Origin: Elioraea tepida
Lineage (GTDB): Bacteria > Pseudomonadota > Alphaproteobacteria > Acetobacterales > Acetobacteraceae
Reading direction: 5' to 3'
Length of the DNA stretch: 64,000 bases
Assembly (NCBI RefSeq): GCF_019203965.1
Contig: NZ_CP076448.1
Location: 2,185,001 to 2,249,000 of the forward strand
Under the pieces are notes generated by a model. It was not told the origin of the DNA and did no database searches. It worked only from the letters and a program-made list of their open reading frames with translations. Below, piece after piece: positions 1 to 9,318 of the stretch. The position numbers were made by a program, and so were the translations under genes. Every line of letters starts with the position of its first letter. Positions within the stretch are counted from its first letter, which is position 1.

Positions 1-2
1 CG

Positions 3-434
3 CCGCCCGGGACGGACGAGGCGGCGGTCGCGAAGGTCGCGACGCTGTGGCGCAACGCAGGCTCGATGGTCGAGATCATGGAGCCTCAGCACCACGACAA
101 GGTGTTCGCGATCGTCTCGCACCTGCCGCACCTGATCGCCTTCACCATCTGCGGCACGGCAGACGACCTCGAGGAGGAGAGCCGCCAGGCGGTGCTGCGC
201 TTCGCCGCCTCGGGCTTCCGCGACTTCACGCGGATCGCGGCCTCCGACCCGGAGATGTGGCGCGACGTGTTTCTCAACAACCGCGAGGCGCTGCTCGAGA
301 TGGCGCAGCGCTTCACCGAGGACATGACGGCGATGGCGCGCGCGGTGCGCTGGGGCGACGCCTCCTATATCGAGGACAAGATCGCCCGCGGCCGGCGCAT
401 CCGGCGTCGCCTGATCGAGCTCAGGCAGGCCTGA
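3..434 (+). CDS. Prephenate/arogenate dehydrogenase family protein, C-terminal part (cut by window edge)
   Basis: The last 143 residues of a gene that begins before the window. Prephenate or arogenate dehydrogenase performs the NAD(P)-dependent oxidative decarboxylation in tyrosine synthesis. The visible part is the helical dimerisation domain: the H-D-K-V-FA and SHLPH signatures near its start (the second histidine motif is typical of the family), then an FRDFTR-IA-SDP-MW segment and a basic tail. The reading frame is open from base 3. The NAD-binding Rossmann half is missing only because of the window edge. Assignment to the family is firm; preference for prephenate or arogenate cannot be read here. 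Confidence 0.88.
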   Translation, partial: PPGTDEAAVAKVATLWRNAGSMVEIMEPQHHDKVFAIVSHLPHLIAFTICGTADDLEEESRQAVLRFAASGFRDFTRIAASDPEMWRDVFLNNREALLEMAQRFTEDMTAMARAVRWGDASYIEDKIARGRRIRRRLIELRQA

Positions 435-542
435 GGTCGCCCCAGATAACCGAGCGACGGTAAGGCCGCTTCTGCGCGAGCAAGCCGGGTTGCCGAGCGC
501 CGCCGGGCGCAGGACGCGAGGAAGACGATCGAGGCGACCTCG

Positions 543-1127
543 TCAGCTTGGCTGCGCGGGCTCCGGGTAGGGCGCCTCGGCAATCGCGCGGATCAGCCGC
601 ACCATCCCGGGCGCGTCCCATTCCGCCTCGCCCACGAGACGCATCGCCTCGCGCCCGTCGCGCGTGACGACGAGCGTGGTCGGCAGCCCGCGCGCGCCAA
701 GCGTGCGTGCGGCCGCGCCGCGGGGATCAAGCCAGATGCCGAGCTGCTTCACCCCCGTCTGCTCGTAGAAGCGGGCGACCACCGGCGCACCGCCACGGTC
801 CTGCGAGAGCGCGAGCACGCGCACGCCGATGCCGGCCAGCATCGCCTGCAGCCGATCGAGCCTCGGCATCTCGGCGACGCAGGGCGGGCACCAGGTGGCC
901 CAGAGATTGATCACGAGCACCTGGCCGCGGAAATCGGCCACGCCATGGGCGCGCCCCGCGGCATCGGTGAACACGAACTCGGGAAGCGGCCGCGGCGGCT
1001 CGAACAGCTCCGGCACGCCAGGGCGCGCCGCCCTTCCTTGCCCCGACAAGGTGGACATGGCAGAGGTCACCGCACCGGCGAGCAGCGCCCTGCGCCCCGC
1101 CACCATCGCCGTTCCGGACCGCGCCAT
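543..1127 (-). CDS. TlpA-family thioredoxin-like protein with N-terminal export signal
   Basis: A 194-residue periplasmic or membrane-anchored thiol-disulfide protein of the TlpA/ResA type. The redox motif is WCPPC in the context [10 protein letters not shown], followed by the cis-proline loop GLPTT near the C-terminus. The N-terminus has a twin-arginine-like GRRALLAGA stretch, so export (possibly by Tat) is inferred. I chose the ATG at 1127 because GGAGG lies 8 bases upstream on this strand; an internal ATG at 1106 would remove only seven residues. Members of the family reduce apocytochrome c or other exported thiols; the specific partner is not visible. Its start codon overlaps that of the divergent argH. 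Confidence 0.85.
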   Translation of the reverse strand: MARSGTAMVAGRRALLAGAVTSAMSTLSGQGRAARPGVPELFEPPRPLPEFVFTDAAGRAHGVADFRGQVLVINLWATWCPPCVAEMPRLDRLQAMLAGIGVRVLALSQDRGGAPVVARFYEQTGVKQLGIWLDPRGAAARTLGARGLPTTLVVTRDGREAMRLVGEAEWDAPGMVRLIRAIAEAPYPEPAQPS

Positions 1128-2559
1128 GCCAGACACCTCCACCGCCACCCCGCAGGATCCCGCACCCTCCGGCCGCGACGCGAATGCCCTGTGGGGCGGA
1201 CGCTTCGCCGGCGGCCCGGCCGCGATCATGCAGGAGATCAACGCCTCGATCGGGTTCGATCAAAGGATGTGGCGCCAGGACATCGCCGGGTCCAGGGCGC
1301 ACGCGGCCATGCTCGCCGCCTGCGGCATCATCTCCGAGGCCGATTTCGCCGCCATCTCGCGCGGACTTGATCAGGTCGCGGCCGAGCTCGAAGAGGGGCG
1401 CTTCGTCTTCGACCCCGCCCAGGAGGACATCCACATGGCGGTGGAGGCGCGGCTGACCGAGCTCGTCGGCGATGCCGGGCGGCGCCTGCATACGGCGAGA
1501 AGCCGAAACGACCAGGTGGCGCTCGACCTCCGGCTCTGGGTGCGGGATGCGATCGATGCGCTCGACCGGCAGATCGCCGATCTGATGCGCGCCCTGCTCG
1601 AGCAGGCCGAGCGTCACCATGCCCTGCCGATGCCGGGCTTCACCCACCTCCAGATCGGCCAGCCGGTCACCTTCGGCCACCACATGCTCGCCTATCTCGA
1701 GATGCTCGCGCGCGACCGCGGCCGCTTCGCCGATTGCCGCGCGCGGCTCAACGAGTGCCCGCTCGGTGCGGCCGCTCTCGCCGGCACATCCTTCCCCGTG
1801 GACCGGCACATGACGGCGCGTGCGTTGGGCTTCGACCGGCCGATGGCGAACAGCCTCGACGCCGTCTCGGCGCGGGATTTCGCGCTCGAGTTCCTCGCCG
1901 CCTGCTCGACCTGCGCGATGCACCTCTCGAGGCTTGCCGAGGAGATCGTGATCTGGATGTCCGCGCCCTGGCGGTTCATCCGCCTCTCGGACGCCTTCAC
2001 CACCGGCTCTTCGATCATGCCGCAGAAGCGCAACCCCGATGCGGCTGAGCTCGTGCGCGCCAAGACCGGGCGGATCACTGGCGCCTTCGTCGCGCTGACG
2101 ATGGTGATGAAGGGCCTGCCGCTCGCCTACGGCAAGGACATGCAGGAGGACAAGGAGAAGGTGTTCGATGCGGCCGACAGCCTCGCGCTCTCGCTTGCCG
2201 CGACTGCCGGAATGGTCCGCGACATGGTGCCGGAGCCCGAGAACCTCCGCCGCTGGGCCGGGGCGGGCTTCGCCACCGCGACCGACCTCGCCGACTGGCT
2301 CGTCCGCACGCTGAACCTACCGTTCCGCACCGCCCACCACGTGACCGGGCGGCTGGTCGCGATGGCCGAGGCGAAGGGGTGTGATCTCTTGGAGCTGACG
2401 CTTGCGGAGATGCAGTCGGTCGAGCCGCGCATCACCGAGGCCGTGTTCGGCGTGCTGACGGTCGAGCAGTCGATCGCCTCGCGCACTTGTTACGGCGGCA
2501 CCGCTCCGGCCAACGTGGCTGCGCAGGCGGCGGAATGGCGCCGGAGGCTCGGGGCATGA
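1126..2559 (+). CDS. argH: Argininosuccinate lyase
   Basis: Splits argininosuccinate to arginine and fumarate, the last step of arginine synthesis, in the cytoplasm. The 477-residue protein has the N-terminal LWGGRF motif, the HTARSRNDQ segment, a GFTHLQ-QP motif with the catalytic-region histidine, and the fumarase/lyase superfamily signature [12 protein letters not shown]. Length is normal for the family. The start at 1126 puts LWGGRF about 20 residues in; there is no clear Shine-Dalgarno upstream, and the codon overlaps the start of the divergent TlpA-like gene, so the start is the least certain part. Stop overlaps the next start (ATGA), giving an argH-lptM-lysA operon. Confidence 0.96.
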   Translation: MPDTSTATPQDPAPSGRDANALWGGRFAGGPAAIMQEINASIGFDQRMWRQDIAGSRAHAAMLAACGIISEADFAAISRGLDQVAAELEEGRFVFDPAQEDIHMAVEARLTELVGDAGRRLHTARSRNDQVALDLRLWVRDAIDALDRQIADLMRALLEQAERHHALPMPGFTHLQIGQPVTFGHHMLAYLEMLARDRGRFADCRARLNECPLGAAALAGTSFPVDRHMTARALGFDRPMANSLDAVSARDFALEFLAACSTCAMHLSRLAEEIVIWMSAPWRFIRLSDAFTTGSSIMPQKRNPDAAELVRAKTGRITGAFVALTMVMKGLPLAYGKDMQEDKEKVFDAADSLALSLAATAGMVRDMVPEPENLRRWAGAGFATATDLADWLVRTLNLPFRTAHHVTGRLVAMAEAKGCDLLELTLAEMQSVEPRITEAVFGVLTVEQSIASRTCYGGTAPANVAAQAAEWRRRLGA

Positions 2560-2765
2560 GCGGGCGGCGCTCCGTTGTTGCGGTTGCCCTCGCCGCCCTT
2601 TCCCTGGCAGCCTGCGGCAAGCGGGGTGACCCCGTCCCGCCAGGGCCGGACGCGGCCGTCACCTACCCGCGCACCTATCCGCGCGAGGAGGGCGAGCCTC
2701 CGCTCGCACCACCGCCCGGGTCGGTGTTCCCGCAATCGAGCAGGGGGGTGAGGGGAGGGCCATGA
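2556..2765 (+). CDS. lptM: LptM-like small lipoprotein
   Basis: A 69-residue lipoprotein with a short hydrophobic signal ending in LSLAAC followed by GKRGDP-PP, the hallmark of the YifL/LptM family. In Escherichia coli LptM assists disulfide maturation of the LPS translocon LptDE; that role here is by homology only. The family normally lies between argH and lysA in proteobacteria, exactly as here, with 4-base ATGA overlaps on both sides. The C-terminal half is proline-rich and low in conservation. Confidence 0.85.
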   Translation: MSGRRSVVAVALAALSLAACGKRGDPVPPGPDAAVTYPRTYPREEGEPPLAPPPGSVFPQSSRGVRGGP

Positions 2766-4135
2766 GGACGCGATTTGAGGAGAGGACCCGCAGCGGGTCG
2801 GAGGACCGTGGCGCACCCGGGTTCCGTTCGCTGCTCGCCGCCCGCCCGCATCTCGCTCTGACAGCGGTCGGGCTCGCGGTCGAGGCGGTGCCGCTCGCAC
2901 GCGTCGCCGTCAGCCACGGCACGCCGACCTGGGTCTATTCGGCTGCCGCCATCCACACGCGCTATCGCGCGATGTCCGTCGCTCTCGCCGAAACGGGGCT
3001 CGACGCGCGGATCCACTACGCGCTCAAAGCCAACGACTCGCTTGCGGTGGTCACACAGCTCGCGCGCCAGGGCGCAGGCGCGGACGTGGTGAGTGACGGC
3101 GAGCGGCGGATCGCCCGCCAGGCCGGGATCGCGCCGCGCGACATCGTCTTCAGCGGGGTGGGCAAAACGGAGGCGGAGCTCCGCGCCGCGCTGGCCGACG
3201 GTGTCGGGCAGATCAATGTCGAGAGCGCGGAGGAGCTCGCGATGCTCTCGGCGATCGCGCGCGGGATGGGGGTGACGGCGAAGGTCGCGCTGCGCATCAA
3301 CCCCGACGTCGATGCCGGCACCCACGCCAAGATCACCACCGGACTTGCCGAGAACAAGTTCGGCATCCCGTCCACCGATGCGCTCGCCCTCTACAGCCAT
3401 GCCGCGGCGCTTCCGGGGATCGTTCCGGTCGGGCTTGCGATGCATATCGGCAGCCAGATCACCTCGCTCGCCCCATTCCGCTCGGCCTACAGCTTGCTTG
3501 CCGCGCTCGCGCGCGAGGTCCGGTCCGCCGGGCTGCCGATCGCGCTTCTCGACATCGGCGGCGGCCTCGGGATCCCCTATGCCGGCGAGGAGGTGCCGTC
3601 GGCGTCGGCCTATGCGGCCATGGTGAAGGAGACGCTCGGCGCGCTCGGGCTGAGGCTCGTGGTCGAACCGGGCCGTTGGATCGTCGGGCCGGCCGGTGTG
3701 CTGCTCGCGCGCGTGGTGCTGCAGAAGCAAGGGGAGCATCGGCGCTTCGTGATCCTCGATGCGGCGATGAACGACCTGATCCGTCCTTCCCTTTACGATG
3801 CGTGGCATGGCATCCTTCCGGTGACGCCGGCGCGGTGGCGCGCGCCGCTCTCCCCGGCCGATGTGGTCGGGCCGGTGTGCGAGACGGGCGACACCTTCGC
3901 CTCGGCCCGCCCGCTGCCTGATCTTGGCCCCGGCGAGCTCGTCGCCATTCTCGATGCCGGCGCGTATGGAGCGGTGATGAGCAGCACCTACAATGCGCGG
4001 CCGCTCGCTGCGGCCGTGATGGTGAGCGGCACGGCGGATGCGGTGATCCGCCCGAGGCAGAGCTTCGAGGCGATGCGCGCGGGCGAAGTCCTGCCCCCCT
4101 GGCTCGGCCCGCTCCTGCCGCCGCCCGAGCGGTAA
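2762..4135 (+). CDS. lysA: Diaminopimelate decarboxylase
   Basis: PLP enzyme making L-lysine from meso-diaminopimelate. The 457-residue protein has the PLP lysine in HYALKAN (about residue 89), the HIGSQ motif, the glycine-rich phosphate-binding DIGGGLGIPY, the EPGRWIVG motif and the active-site CETGD from the partner subunit. It is longer than the usual 410-430 residues because of an N-terminal extension of about 25 residues, encoded by the overlap with lptM; a shorter protein is possible, but no better ribosome site was seen. Last gene of the argH-lptM-lysA operon. Confidence 0.96.
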   Translation: MRTRFEERTRSGSEDRGAPGFRSLLAARPHLALTAVGLAVEAVPLARVAVSHGTPTWVYSAAAIHTRYRAMSVALAETGLDARIHYALKANDSLAVVTQLARQGAGADVVSDGERRIARQAGIAPRDIVFSGVGKTEAELRAALADGVGQINVESAEELAMLSAIARGMGVTAKVALRINPDVDAGTHAKITTGLAENKFGIPSTDALALYSHAAALPGIVPVGLAMHIGSQITSLAPFRSAYSLLAALAREVRSAGLPIALLDIGGGLGIPYAGEEVPSASAYAAMVKETLGALGLRLVVEPGRWIVGPAGVLLARVVLQKQGEHRRFVILDAAMNDLIRPSLYDAWHGILPVTPARWRAPLSPADVVGPVCETGDTFASARPLPDLGPGELVAILDAGAYGAVMSSTYNARPLAAAVMVSGTADAVIRPRQSFEAMRAGEVLPPWLGPLLPPPER

Positions 4136-4148
4136 GCAGGCCGCGCCG

Positions 4149-6755
4149 ATGACCGCTCGTCGGGCTGGTGGGACGCAGGGGGAAGGCGCAACCGGCAACG
4201 GCGTGAGCGGCGAGCTCACGCACCGCGTCGCGGCGCGGCTCGCCCGGCGCCGGCTGCTCGCCCGCGCTGCTCTCCTGTGGGAGCGTCTGTGGCCCGCCCT
4301 GTGGCCACCGCTCGGCGTCGCCGGCCTGTTCGTCACGCTCGCTCTCTCCGGTCTGTTCACCCTTCTTCCGGGCTGGCTGCACCTCGTCGTCCTCGCCCTG
4401 TTCGCCTGCGGCTTCTGCGTCGCCCTCGTGGCGGGGTTCCGAGGCTGGCGCCTGCCCGACCGCGGCGAGGGGGATCGGCGCCTCGAGAAGGCCTCTGGTC
4501 TGACCCACCGCCCGCTGACGGTGCTTGCCGATCGCCCAGCCGGCCGGATCGACCCGGCGACGGAGGCGCTCTGGCGCGCCCATCAGGCGCGTGCCGCCGC
4601 CGCGGCCGCCGCGCTGAAGGTTGGCGTGCCCCATCCCGGGCTCGCCGCGCGCGACCGGCTGGCGCTTCGCTCGGCCATCGGGCTTGCCGCTGTTGCCGCC
4701 CTCGTCTCGGCCGGGCCGGAGTGGCGGTCGCGCCTTGCCGCCGCGGTCAACCCTGTGCTCGCCGCGCCTCCGGCCGCGCCCCTGCCCCTTCGGCTCGAGG
4801 TCTGGGTGACCCCGCCCTCCTATACCGGCCTTCCCCCCCTGTTCCTTCGTTCCGAGGCGGGCGCGACGGCCGAGGTTCCCGTTCCGGCCGGATCGAAACT
4901 CGCAGCGCACCTCTCGGGTGGGGCGGGTGGCGTGCCGATGCTCGTGATCGACGGGGACCGTACCGCCTTCGCGGCGATCGACCAGACCGCCTACACCGTC
5001 GAGACGACGGTTGCCGCGGGGGCACGGCTCGCGGTCACCCGTGACGGAGCGATCCTCGCCTCCTGGCCGATCCGGGTGATCGCCGATCAGCCGCCAACGG
5101 TCGCCTTCCTCTCCCCGCCGGCCCCGGCGCCGCGCAGCCCGCAGCTGAGGCTCGCCTACGAGGCGCGGGACGACTACGGCGTGGCCTCCGTCGCGGCGCT
5201 CCTCGCTCTGCCGGCTCGGCCCGAGCTTCCCCCGGCCAGGGTGCCGCTCGCCGCGCCGGGCGAGAACACGCGCAGCCTACGCGGCACGGCGCAGCCTGAT
5301 CTGACCGCCCACCCCTGGGCGGGGCTCACCGTGCAGGTCACGCTCGAGGCGCGCGACGGGGCGGACCAGGTCGGCTGGTCGGAGACGATGACCGTCGAGC
5401 TTCCCGAGCGGGCGTTCACCCATCCGGTCGCCCAGGCGCTGGTGGCGTTGCGCAAGCGCATGACGCTTGCCCCCGCGGAGCGCAACGCCCATGCCCGCGA
5501 GCTCGACCGGCTTTCGGCCGCTCCGGAGGCATTCGACGACGACCTCACCGTGTTCCTCGGCCTGCGTGCTGCGCGGTCACGCCTCCTCCGCGACCGACGC
5601 CCCGAGGCCGTCGAGGAGGTTCAGGACCTCCTGTGGGAGCTCGCGATCCGGCTCGAGGAGGGCGGGCGTGACCGGACGCTGCGGGCCCTGAATGCCGCGC
5701 GCGAGGAGCTGCGCGAGGCGCTCGAGCGCGCCGAGCGCGGCGAGCCGATCGACCGGCAGGAACTCGAGCGTCTGTCGCGGCAGCTCGAGGAGGCGATGCA
5801 GCGCTACCTTGAGGCGCTTGCCGAGGCGATGCGTCGCGACGGCGTCGAGACCCTGCCCTTCGACCGCAACGCCCGGGTGCTCGACCAGCGTGACCTACAG
5901 CGCATGGCACGCGAGATGCAACAGGCCGCCCGCCAGGGCGACCTCGAGCGGATGCGCCAGCAGCTCGCCGAGCTCGAGCGGGCGCTCGAGGCGCTCAGGC
6001 AGGGGCGGACGGCCCGGATGGAGAGTCCCGAGCGGGCCCAGCAGCGCGAGCAGGGCCAGCAGATGATGGGCGCGGTGAACGACATGCTGCAGCGGCAGGG
6101 CAGCCTGATGGACCGAAGCCACCAGCGCGCCCAGGAACGGGAACGGCAGCGCCCCCAGCAGCGCGGGCAGCAGCGCGGCCAGCCGCAGGCGCAGGAACAG
6201 ACCCGTCAGCCGGGGCAGCAGGCCGAGCAGGACGCGCGCCAGCAGCAGGCGCTGCGCCGGGCGCTCGGCGAGCTGATGCAACAGTTCGGCGACTTCGCGG
6301 GCGAGGTTCCCGAGCCGCTCGGCCGTGCCGACAGGGCGATGCGCGATGCCGTCGAGGCGCTTCGCCAGGGCAACGACGCGGGCGCCCAGGCGGCCCAGCA
6401 AAGGGCGATCGAAGCCCTGCAGCAGGGCGCGCGCGAGATGCAGAACCAGATGGCCAATCGCATGGGCCTGATGGAGAGCGGCGACGGCGAGGGCGAGCCG
6501 GGCGGCGACAACACCGACCAGGGCGGAGAGACCTCGGGCGAGGGGCGGCAGATGGGCGAGGGGCGAGACCCGCTCGGGCGGCCGAGGCGCGACAGTGTGG
6601 GCGGCCGCGACGAGGGCTCCGATGTCGTGGTTCCCACCGAGATGGAGCTGCAGCGCGCCCGCGAGATCCAGGAGGAGTTGCGCCGGCGCGCCGGCGAGCG
6701 CGAACGGCCGCAGCAGGAACTCGACTACATCGACCGGCTTCTCAGGCGGTTCTGA
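4149..6755 (+). CDS. TIGR02302/DUF4175 family large membrane protein
   Basis: An 868-residue protein found mostly in alphaproteobacteria, function unknown. Residues about 45-105 contain two hydrophobic helices and another follows near 180-200; the rest is predicted periplasmic. It contains a beta-rich region (about 210-430), then a long charged helical part beginning near residue 440 with LRKRMTLAPAERN, and a glutamine/arginine-rich segment around 620-710 that looks disordered. It starts 13 bases after lysA and may belong to the same transcript. This gene commonly follows lysA in relatives, which supports the call; no enzymatic motif was found. Confidence 0.85.
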   Translation: MTARRAGGTQGEGATGNGVSGELTHRVAARLARRRLLARAALLWERLWPALWPPLGVAGLFVTLALSGLFTLLPGWLHLVVLALFACGFCVALVAGFRGWRLPDRGEGDRRLEKASGLTHRPLTVLADRPAGRIDPATEALWRAHQARAAAAAAALKVGVPHPGLAARDRLALRSAIGLAAVAALVSAGPEWRSRLAAAVNPVLAAPPAAPLPLRLEVWVTPPSYTGLPPLFLRSEAGATAEVPVPAGSKLAAHLSGGAGGVPMLVIDGDRTAFAAIDQTAYTVETTVAAGARLAVTRDGAILASWPIRVIADQPPTVAFLSPPAPAPRSPQLRLAYEARDDYGVASVAALLALPARPELPPARVPLAAPGENTRSLRGTAQPDLTAHPWAGLTVQVTLEARDGADQVGWSETMTVELPERAFTHPVAQALVALRKRMTLAPAERNAHARELDRLSAAPEAFDDDLTVFLGLRAARSRLLRDRRPEAVEEVQDLLWELAIRLEEGGRDRTLRALNAAREELREALERAERGEPIDRQELERLSRQLEEAMQRYLEALAEAMRRDGVETLPFDRNARVLDQRDLQRMAREMQQAARQGDLERMRQQLAELERALEALRQGRTARMESPERAQQREQGQQMMGAVNDMLQRQGSLMDRSHQRAQERERQRPQQRGQQRGQPQAQEQTRQPGQQAEQDARQQQALRRALGELMQQFGDFAGEVPEPLGRADRAMRDAVEALRQGNDAGAQAAQQRAIEALQQGAREMQNQMANRMGLMESGDGEGEPGGDNTDQGGETSGEGRQMGEGRDPLGRPRRDSVGGRDEGSDVVVPTEMELQRAREIQEELRRRAGERERPQQELDYIDRLLRRF

Positions 6756-6863
6756 CCGGTCACGCCGGTGCGCCCCGGGTGCCTCAGGCCGCCTGCGCGC
6801 CGACCATCCTGCGTCGGCAACTCCGGTCGCGGCTCTGCCGCTTCGGCTGACGTTTCCTCAGGC

Positions 6864-7496
6864 TCACACCTTGGGCTTGGTCAGACGAGCGAGCTCTTCC
6901 CGCAGCGCCTCGAGCTCGGCCTTCAGCTTGGCGAGCTGGGCTGCCTCGTCCTGGGCCTGGGCGGGCGGCTCCGCCCCTTGCGCCGACGGCGGGCGATAGA
7001 ACGGGGCGAACAGGCTGAACGCGCGCTCCAGCATCGCCATGTTCTGCTTGCCCACCTCCTCCATCGAAAAGGGGAAAAAGCCCTCCATCGTCTGCTGCAT
7101 GGCCCGCCGGAACTGCTCCTGCTGGCGGGCGAAGGCGGCCATCGCGTGCTCGAGATAGCGCGGCACGAGGCCCTGGAGACTGTCGCCGTAGAAGCTGATC
7201 AGTTGGCGCAGGAAGCTGATCGGCAACAGGTTCGACCCCTTGGCTTCCTCCTCGACGATGATCTGCGTCAGCACCTGGCGGGTGATGTCCTCGCCCGTCT
7301 TGGCGTCATAGACCACGAACTCGCGCCCGTCCTTCACCATCTGGGCGAGATGATCGAGCGTGACGTAGGACGAGGCCTCGGTGTTGTAGAGACGTCGGTT
7401 CGCATACTTCTTCACCACCACGGGTGAAGGTGTGTCCGCCGCCTGCGCTCCCGGTTCCTTGGTCACCGCCTCGGCGGCGGGGGCGGGCTCTGCCAT
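6864..7496 (-). CDS. phaR: Polyhydroxyalkanoate synthesis repressor PhaR
   Basis: A 210-residue regulator that binds PHB granules and DNA and represses PHA genes until polymer forms (known for the family). The N-terminal PHB/PHA accumulation regulator domain is visible as VKKYANRRLYNT with SSYVTLDHLAQMV and V-DAKTGEDITR, followed by a region with an ISFLRQLISFYG motif and an acidic alanine-rich coiled C-terminus. The ATG at 7496 is chosen over the longer frame because GGGGA precedes it at normal distance. It is divergent from the PhaE/PhaC-like pair; a GCACTGC motif upstream could be its own operator. Confidence 0.95.
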   Translation of the reverse strand: MAEPAPAAEAVTKEPGAQAADTPSPVVVKKYANRRLYNTEASSYVTLDHLAQMVKDGREFVVYDAKTGEDITRQVLTQIIVEEEAKGSNLLPISFLRQLISFYGDSLQGLVPRYLEHAMAAFARQQEQFRRAMQQTMEGFFPFSMEEVGKQNMAMLERAFSLFAPFYRPPSAQGAEPPAQAQDEAAQLAKLKAELEALREELARLTKPKV

Positions 7497-7524
7497 GGAA
7501 GTTCCCCGTTTCCTCAACCGTGTT

Positions 7525-7531
7525 GCACTGC
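7525..7531. promoter_or_regulatory. Candidate PhaR operator upstream of phaR
   Basis: The divergent region between phaR and the PhaE-like gene contains TTGCACTGCATGC at 7523-7535. The heptamer GCACTGC recurs at 9232-9238 in front of phaA. TGC-rich half-sites are known PhaR targets in other alphaproteobacteria; the link here is inferred from position and the shared motif. Confidence 0.4.
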
Positions 7532-7657
7532 ATGCTAGCACGGCCGCCTTGCCGCGGCGCATTATTCTCGGCCGTTGGAGGAAACGGGGCGGCTCAGGCC
7601 AGGGTTCCTGGGGCTTCCGGGCTTCTCTAATGTCTCTCCCCGCAATGGGCGAGGGTG

Positions 7658-8170
7658 ATGGACGGCGGCAACGGCCAGAAGACGAGCGGTGCGGAAGGTG
7701 GCGGCGGGGGCGGCGGCGAACGCGAGGCGCCGTTCGGCCCAGACCTTTCGTCGCTCGCGCGGGACTGGATCGAGCTCTGGCAGAGCGAACTCGCCGCTCT
7801 GGCGGCCGAGCCGGAGACGGCCGAGACCTGGGCGCGGCTCGCCGCCCTCTGGGCAGGCCTTGCCGCGGCGGGCCTTGGTGCCCTGCCGCGTGGTGTGGCC
7901 GATGAGCGCTTCCGTCCGGGAGGCGACGCCGGGGCCGGGCGAGAGTTCTGGTTCGGCGCTACGACCAGGGGCGCCGGCGCCGCTCCGTCGCCGCGGCCCG
8001 CGGCCGGTGATCCTGCATCTGATCCTGGCGTGGCTCCGTCACAGCGCCTGCTCGAGCGCATTCTCGATCGTCTCGATGCCATCGAGCGCCGGCTCGCGGA
8101 GCTGGAGGAGCGCCACGGCGGCGGCGCGGGCGGCGCGCGTCGTCGAGGCGATCGGCGCCGAGGGGCTTGA
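7658..8170 (+). CDS. PhaE-like/unknown small helical protein encoded before the PhaC-like hydrolase
   Basis: A 170-residue protein I cannot place firmly. It starts with a glycine-rich linker, then a helical SLARDWIELWQSEL segment (residues about 32-45) and a C-terminal amphipathic helix [23 protein letters not shown] segment with D-W---W near the N-terminus and a C-terminal coiled coil recalls PhaE subunits of class III PHA synthases, but it is half the usual PhaE length. Start ATG 7658 follows a GCGAGGG ribosome site; a GTG one codon earlier is possible. Its end overlaps the start of the next gene by about 95 bases, so the two are likely co-expressed. Confidence 0.6.
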   Translation: MDGGNGQKTSGAEGGGGGGGEREAPFGPDLSSLARDWIELWQSELAALAAEPETAETWARLAALWAGLAAAGLGALPRGVADERFRPGGDAGAGREFWFGATTRGAGAAPSPRPAAGDPASDPGVAPSQRLLERILDRLDAIERRLAELEERHGGGAGGARRRGDRRRGA

Positions 8171-9218
8171 GCCGGCCGCGCTGCCGGCGGCGGTGTTCGC
8201 CGAACTCCTGCGGCAGGACGCCGCCCTGATCGCCGGCATCGCCGCCTATCGACGCCACCCCTACGCCCGCGCGCTCGCCGATCCTCCCGTCGTCTGGGCC
8301 GAGGGCGGCTCGCGTCTTCTCGACTACGGCGCGACCGCACCCGACCGTGCCGCCGGGCCGGTGCTGCTCGTCGTCCCCTCGCTGATCAACCGCGCCTATG
8401 TGCTCGACCTGATGGAGGAGGCGAGCTTCCTCCGCTGGCTCGCCGCGCGCGGGATGCGGCCGCTCCTGCTCGACTGGGGCTGGCCCGGCGAGGCGGAACG
8501 GCGTTTCGGCCTCACCGACGTGATCGCCGGCCGGCTCGAGCGCGCCCTCGTCGCGGCGGCCGCGATCGCGGGTGAGCGCGTGGTAATGGTCGGCTACTGC
8601 ATGGGAGGGCTCTTGGCGCTCGCCTCGGCGCTGCGCCGGCCGGAGCTCGTGCGTGCCTTCGCCGCGCTTGCAACCCCGTGGGACTTCCACGCCGGCGACC
8701 CTGCGCGGGCGCGGGTCGCCGCCTCGCTCCTGCCGCTCTTCGAGCCGCTGATGGCGTTCCACGACGCGCTTCCGGTCGATGCGCTTCAGGTTCTGTTCAC
8801 CGCTCTCGACCCCTATGGCGTGGCGGCGAAGTATCGCGCCTTCGGCAGGCTCGCCCAGGACAGCGCGCGCGCCCGGCTGTTCGTCGCGCTCGAGGATTGG
8901 CTCGCGGACGGCGTGCCGCTTGCCGCGCCGATCGCTCGCGAGTGCCTGGGCGGCTGGTACGGGCGGAACGAGCCCGCCCGCCTTGCCTGGAACGTGGCGG
9001 GGCTGCCGGTCGATCCTCGTGCGCTCGCCGTCCCGGCGTTCGTCGCGGTCCCCGGGCGTGATCGGATCGTGTTGCCGGAGGGGGCGCGGCCGCTCGCGCG
9101 GCTGATTCCCAAAGCGGTGCTGCACGAGCCGTGTTCGGGGCATATCGGGATGGTGGCCGGCTCCGGGGCAGAGGCGGCGCTGTGGCGTCCCTTCGCGTCC
9201 TGGATGTCCGGGCTGTAG
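8076..9218 (+). CDS. PhaC-like alpha/beta hydrolase (short PHA synthase-type)
   Basis: About 380 residues with the PHA synthase fold. The family motifs are [23 protein letters not shown] (equivalent to the synthase DWG-P region), the lipase-like box GYCMGG with the nucleophile cysteine near residue 175, an aspartate in VPGRDRIV and the histidine in SGHIGMV. All three catalytic positions of class III PhaC are therefore present. It is about 200 residues shorter than class I PhaC and close to class III. The frame is open from 7689 but only the part after about 8100 looks conserved; the only ATG near it is 8076 (GTG 8193 is an alternative). Polymerase or thioesterase/depolymerase activity is undecided. 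Confidence 0.75.
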   Translation: MPSSAGSRSWRSATAAARAARVVEAIGAEGLEPAALPAAVFAELLRQDAALIAGIAAYRRHPYARALADPPVVWAEGGSRLLDYGATAPDRAAGPVLLVVPSLINRAYVLDLMEEASFLRWLAARGMRPLLLDWGWPGEAERRFGLTDVIAGRLERALVAAAAIAGERVVMVGYCMGGLLALASALRRPELVRAFAALATPWDFHAGDPARARVAASLLPLFEPLMAFHDALPVDALQVLFTALDPYGVAAKYRAFGRLAQDSARARLFVALEDWLADGVPLAAPIARECLGGWYGRNEPARLAWNVAGLPVDPRALAVPAFVAVPGRDRIVLPEGARPLARLIPKAVLHEPCSGHIGMVAGSGAEAALWRPFASWMSGL

Positions 9219-9231
9219 CCACCGCCCTTGT

Positions 9232-9238
9232 GCACTGC
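9232..9238. promoter_or_regulatory. Candidate PhaR operator upstream of phaA
   Basis: GCACTGC lies in TTGTGCACTGC, 80 bases before the phaA start, and matches the heptamer found before phaR. No good sigma-70 promoter was recognised next to it. Inference only. Confidence 0.35.
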
Positions 9239-9318
9239 GTCATGGCGGGTGCACTCTGTCGGTGAGGAACACGCCTCCCCTGAGCGAGCACATCTCCCAA
9301 CGAAAAAGGGACCGCACG

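Noticed and set aside
2675-4360. Long minus-strand open frame over lysA
   Set aside because: Composed of arginine-, histidine- and proline-rich sequence, a usual antisense shadow in GC-rich DNA; lysA is clearly the coding strand.
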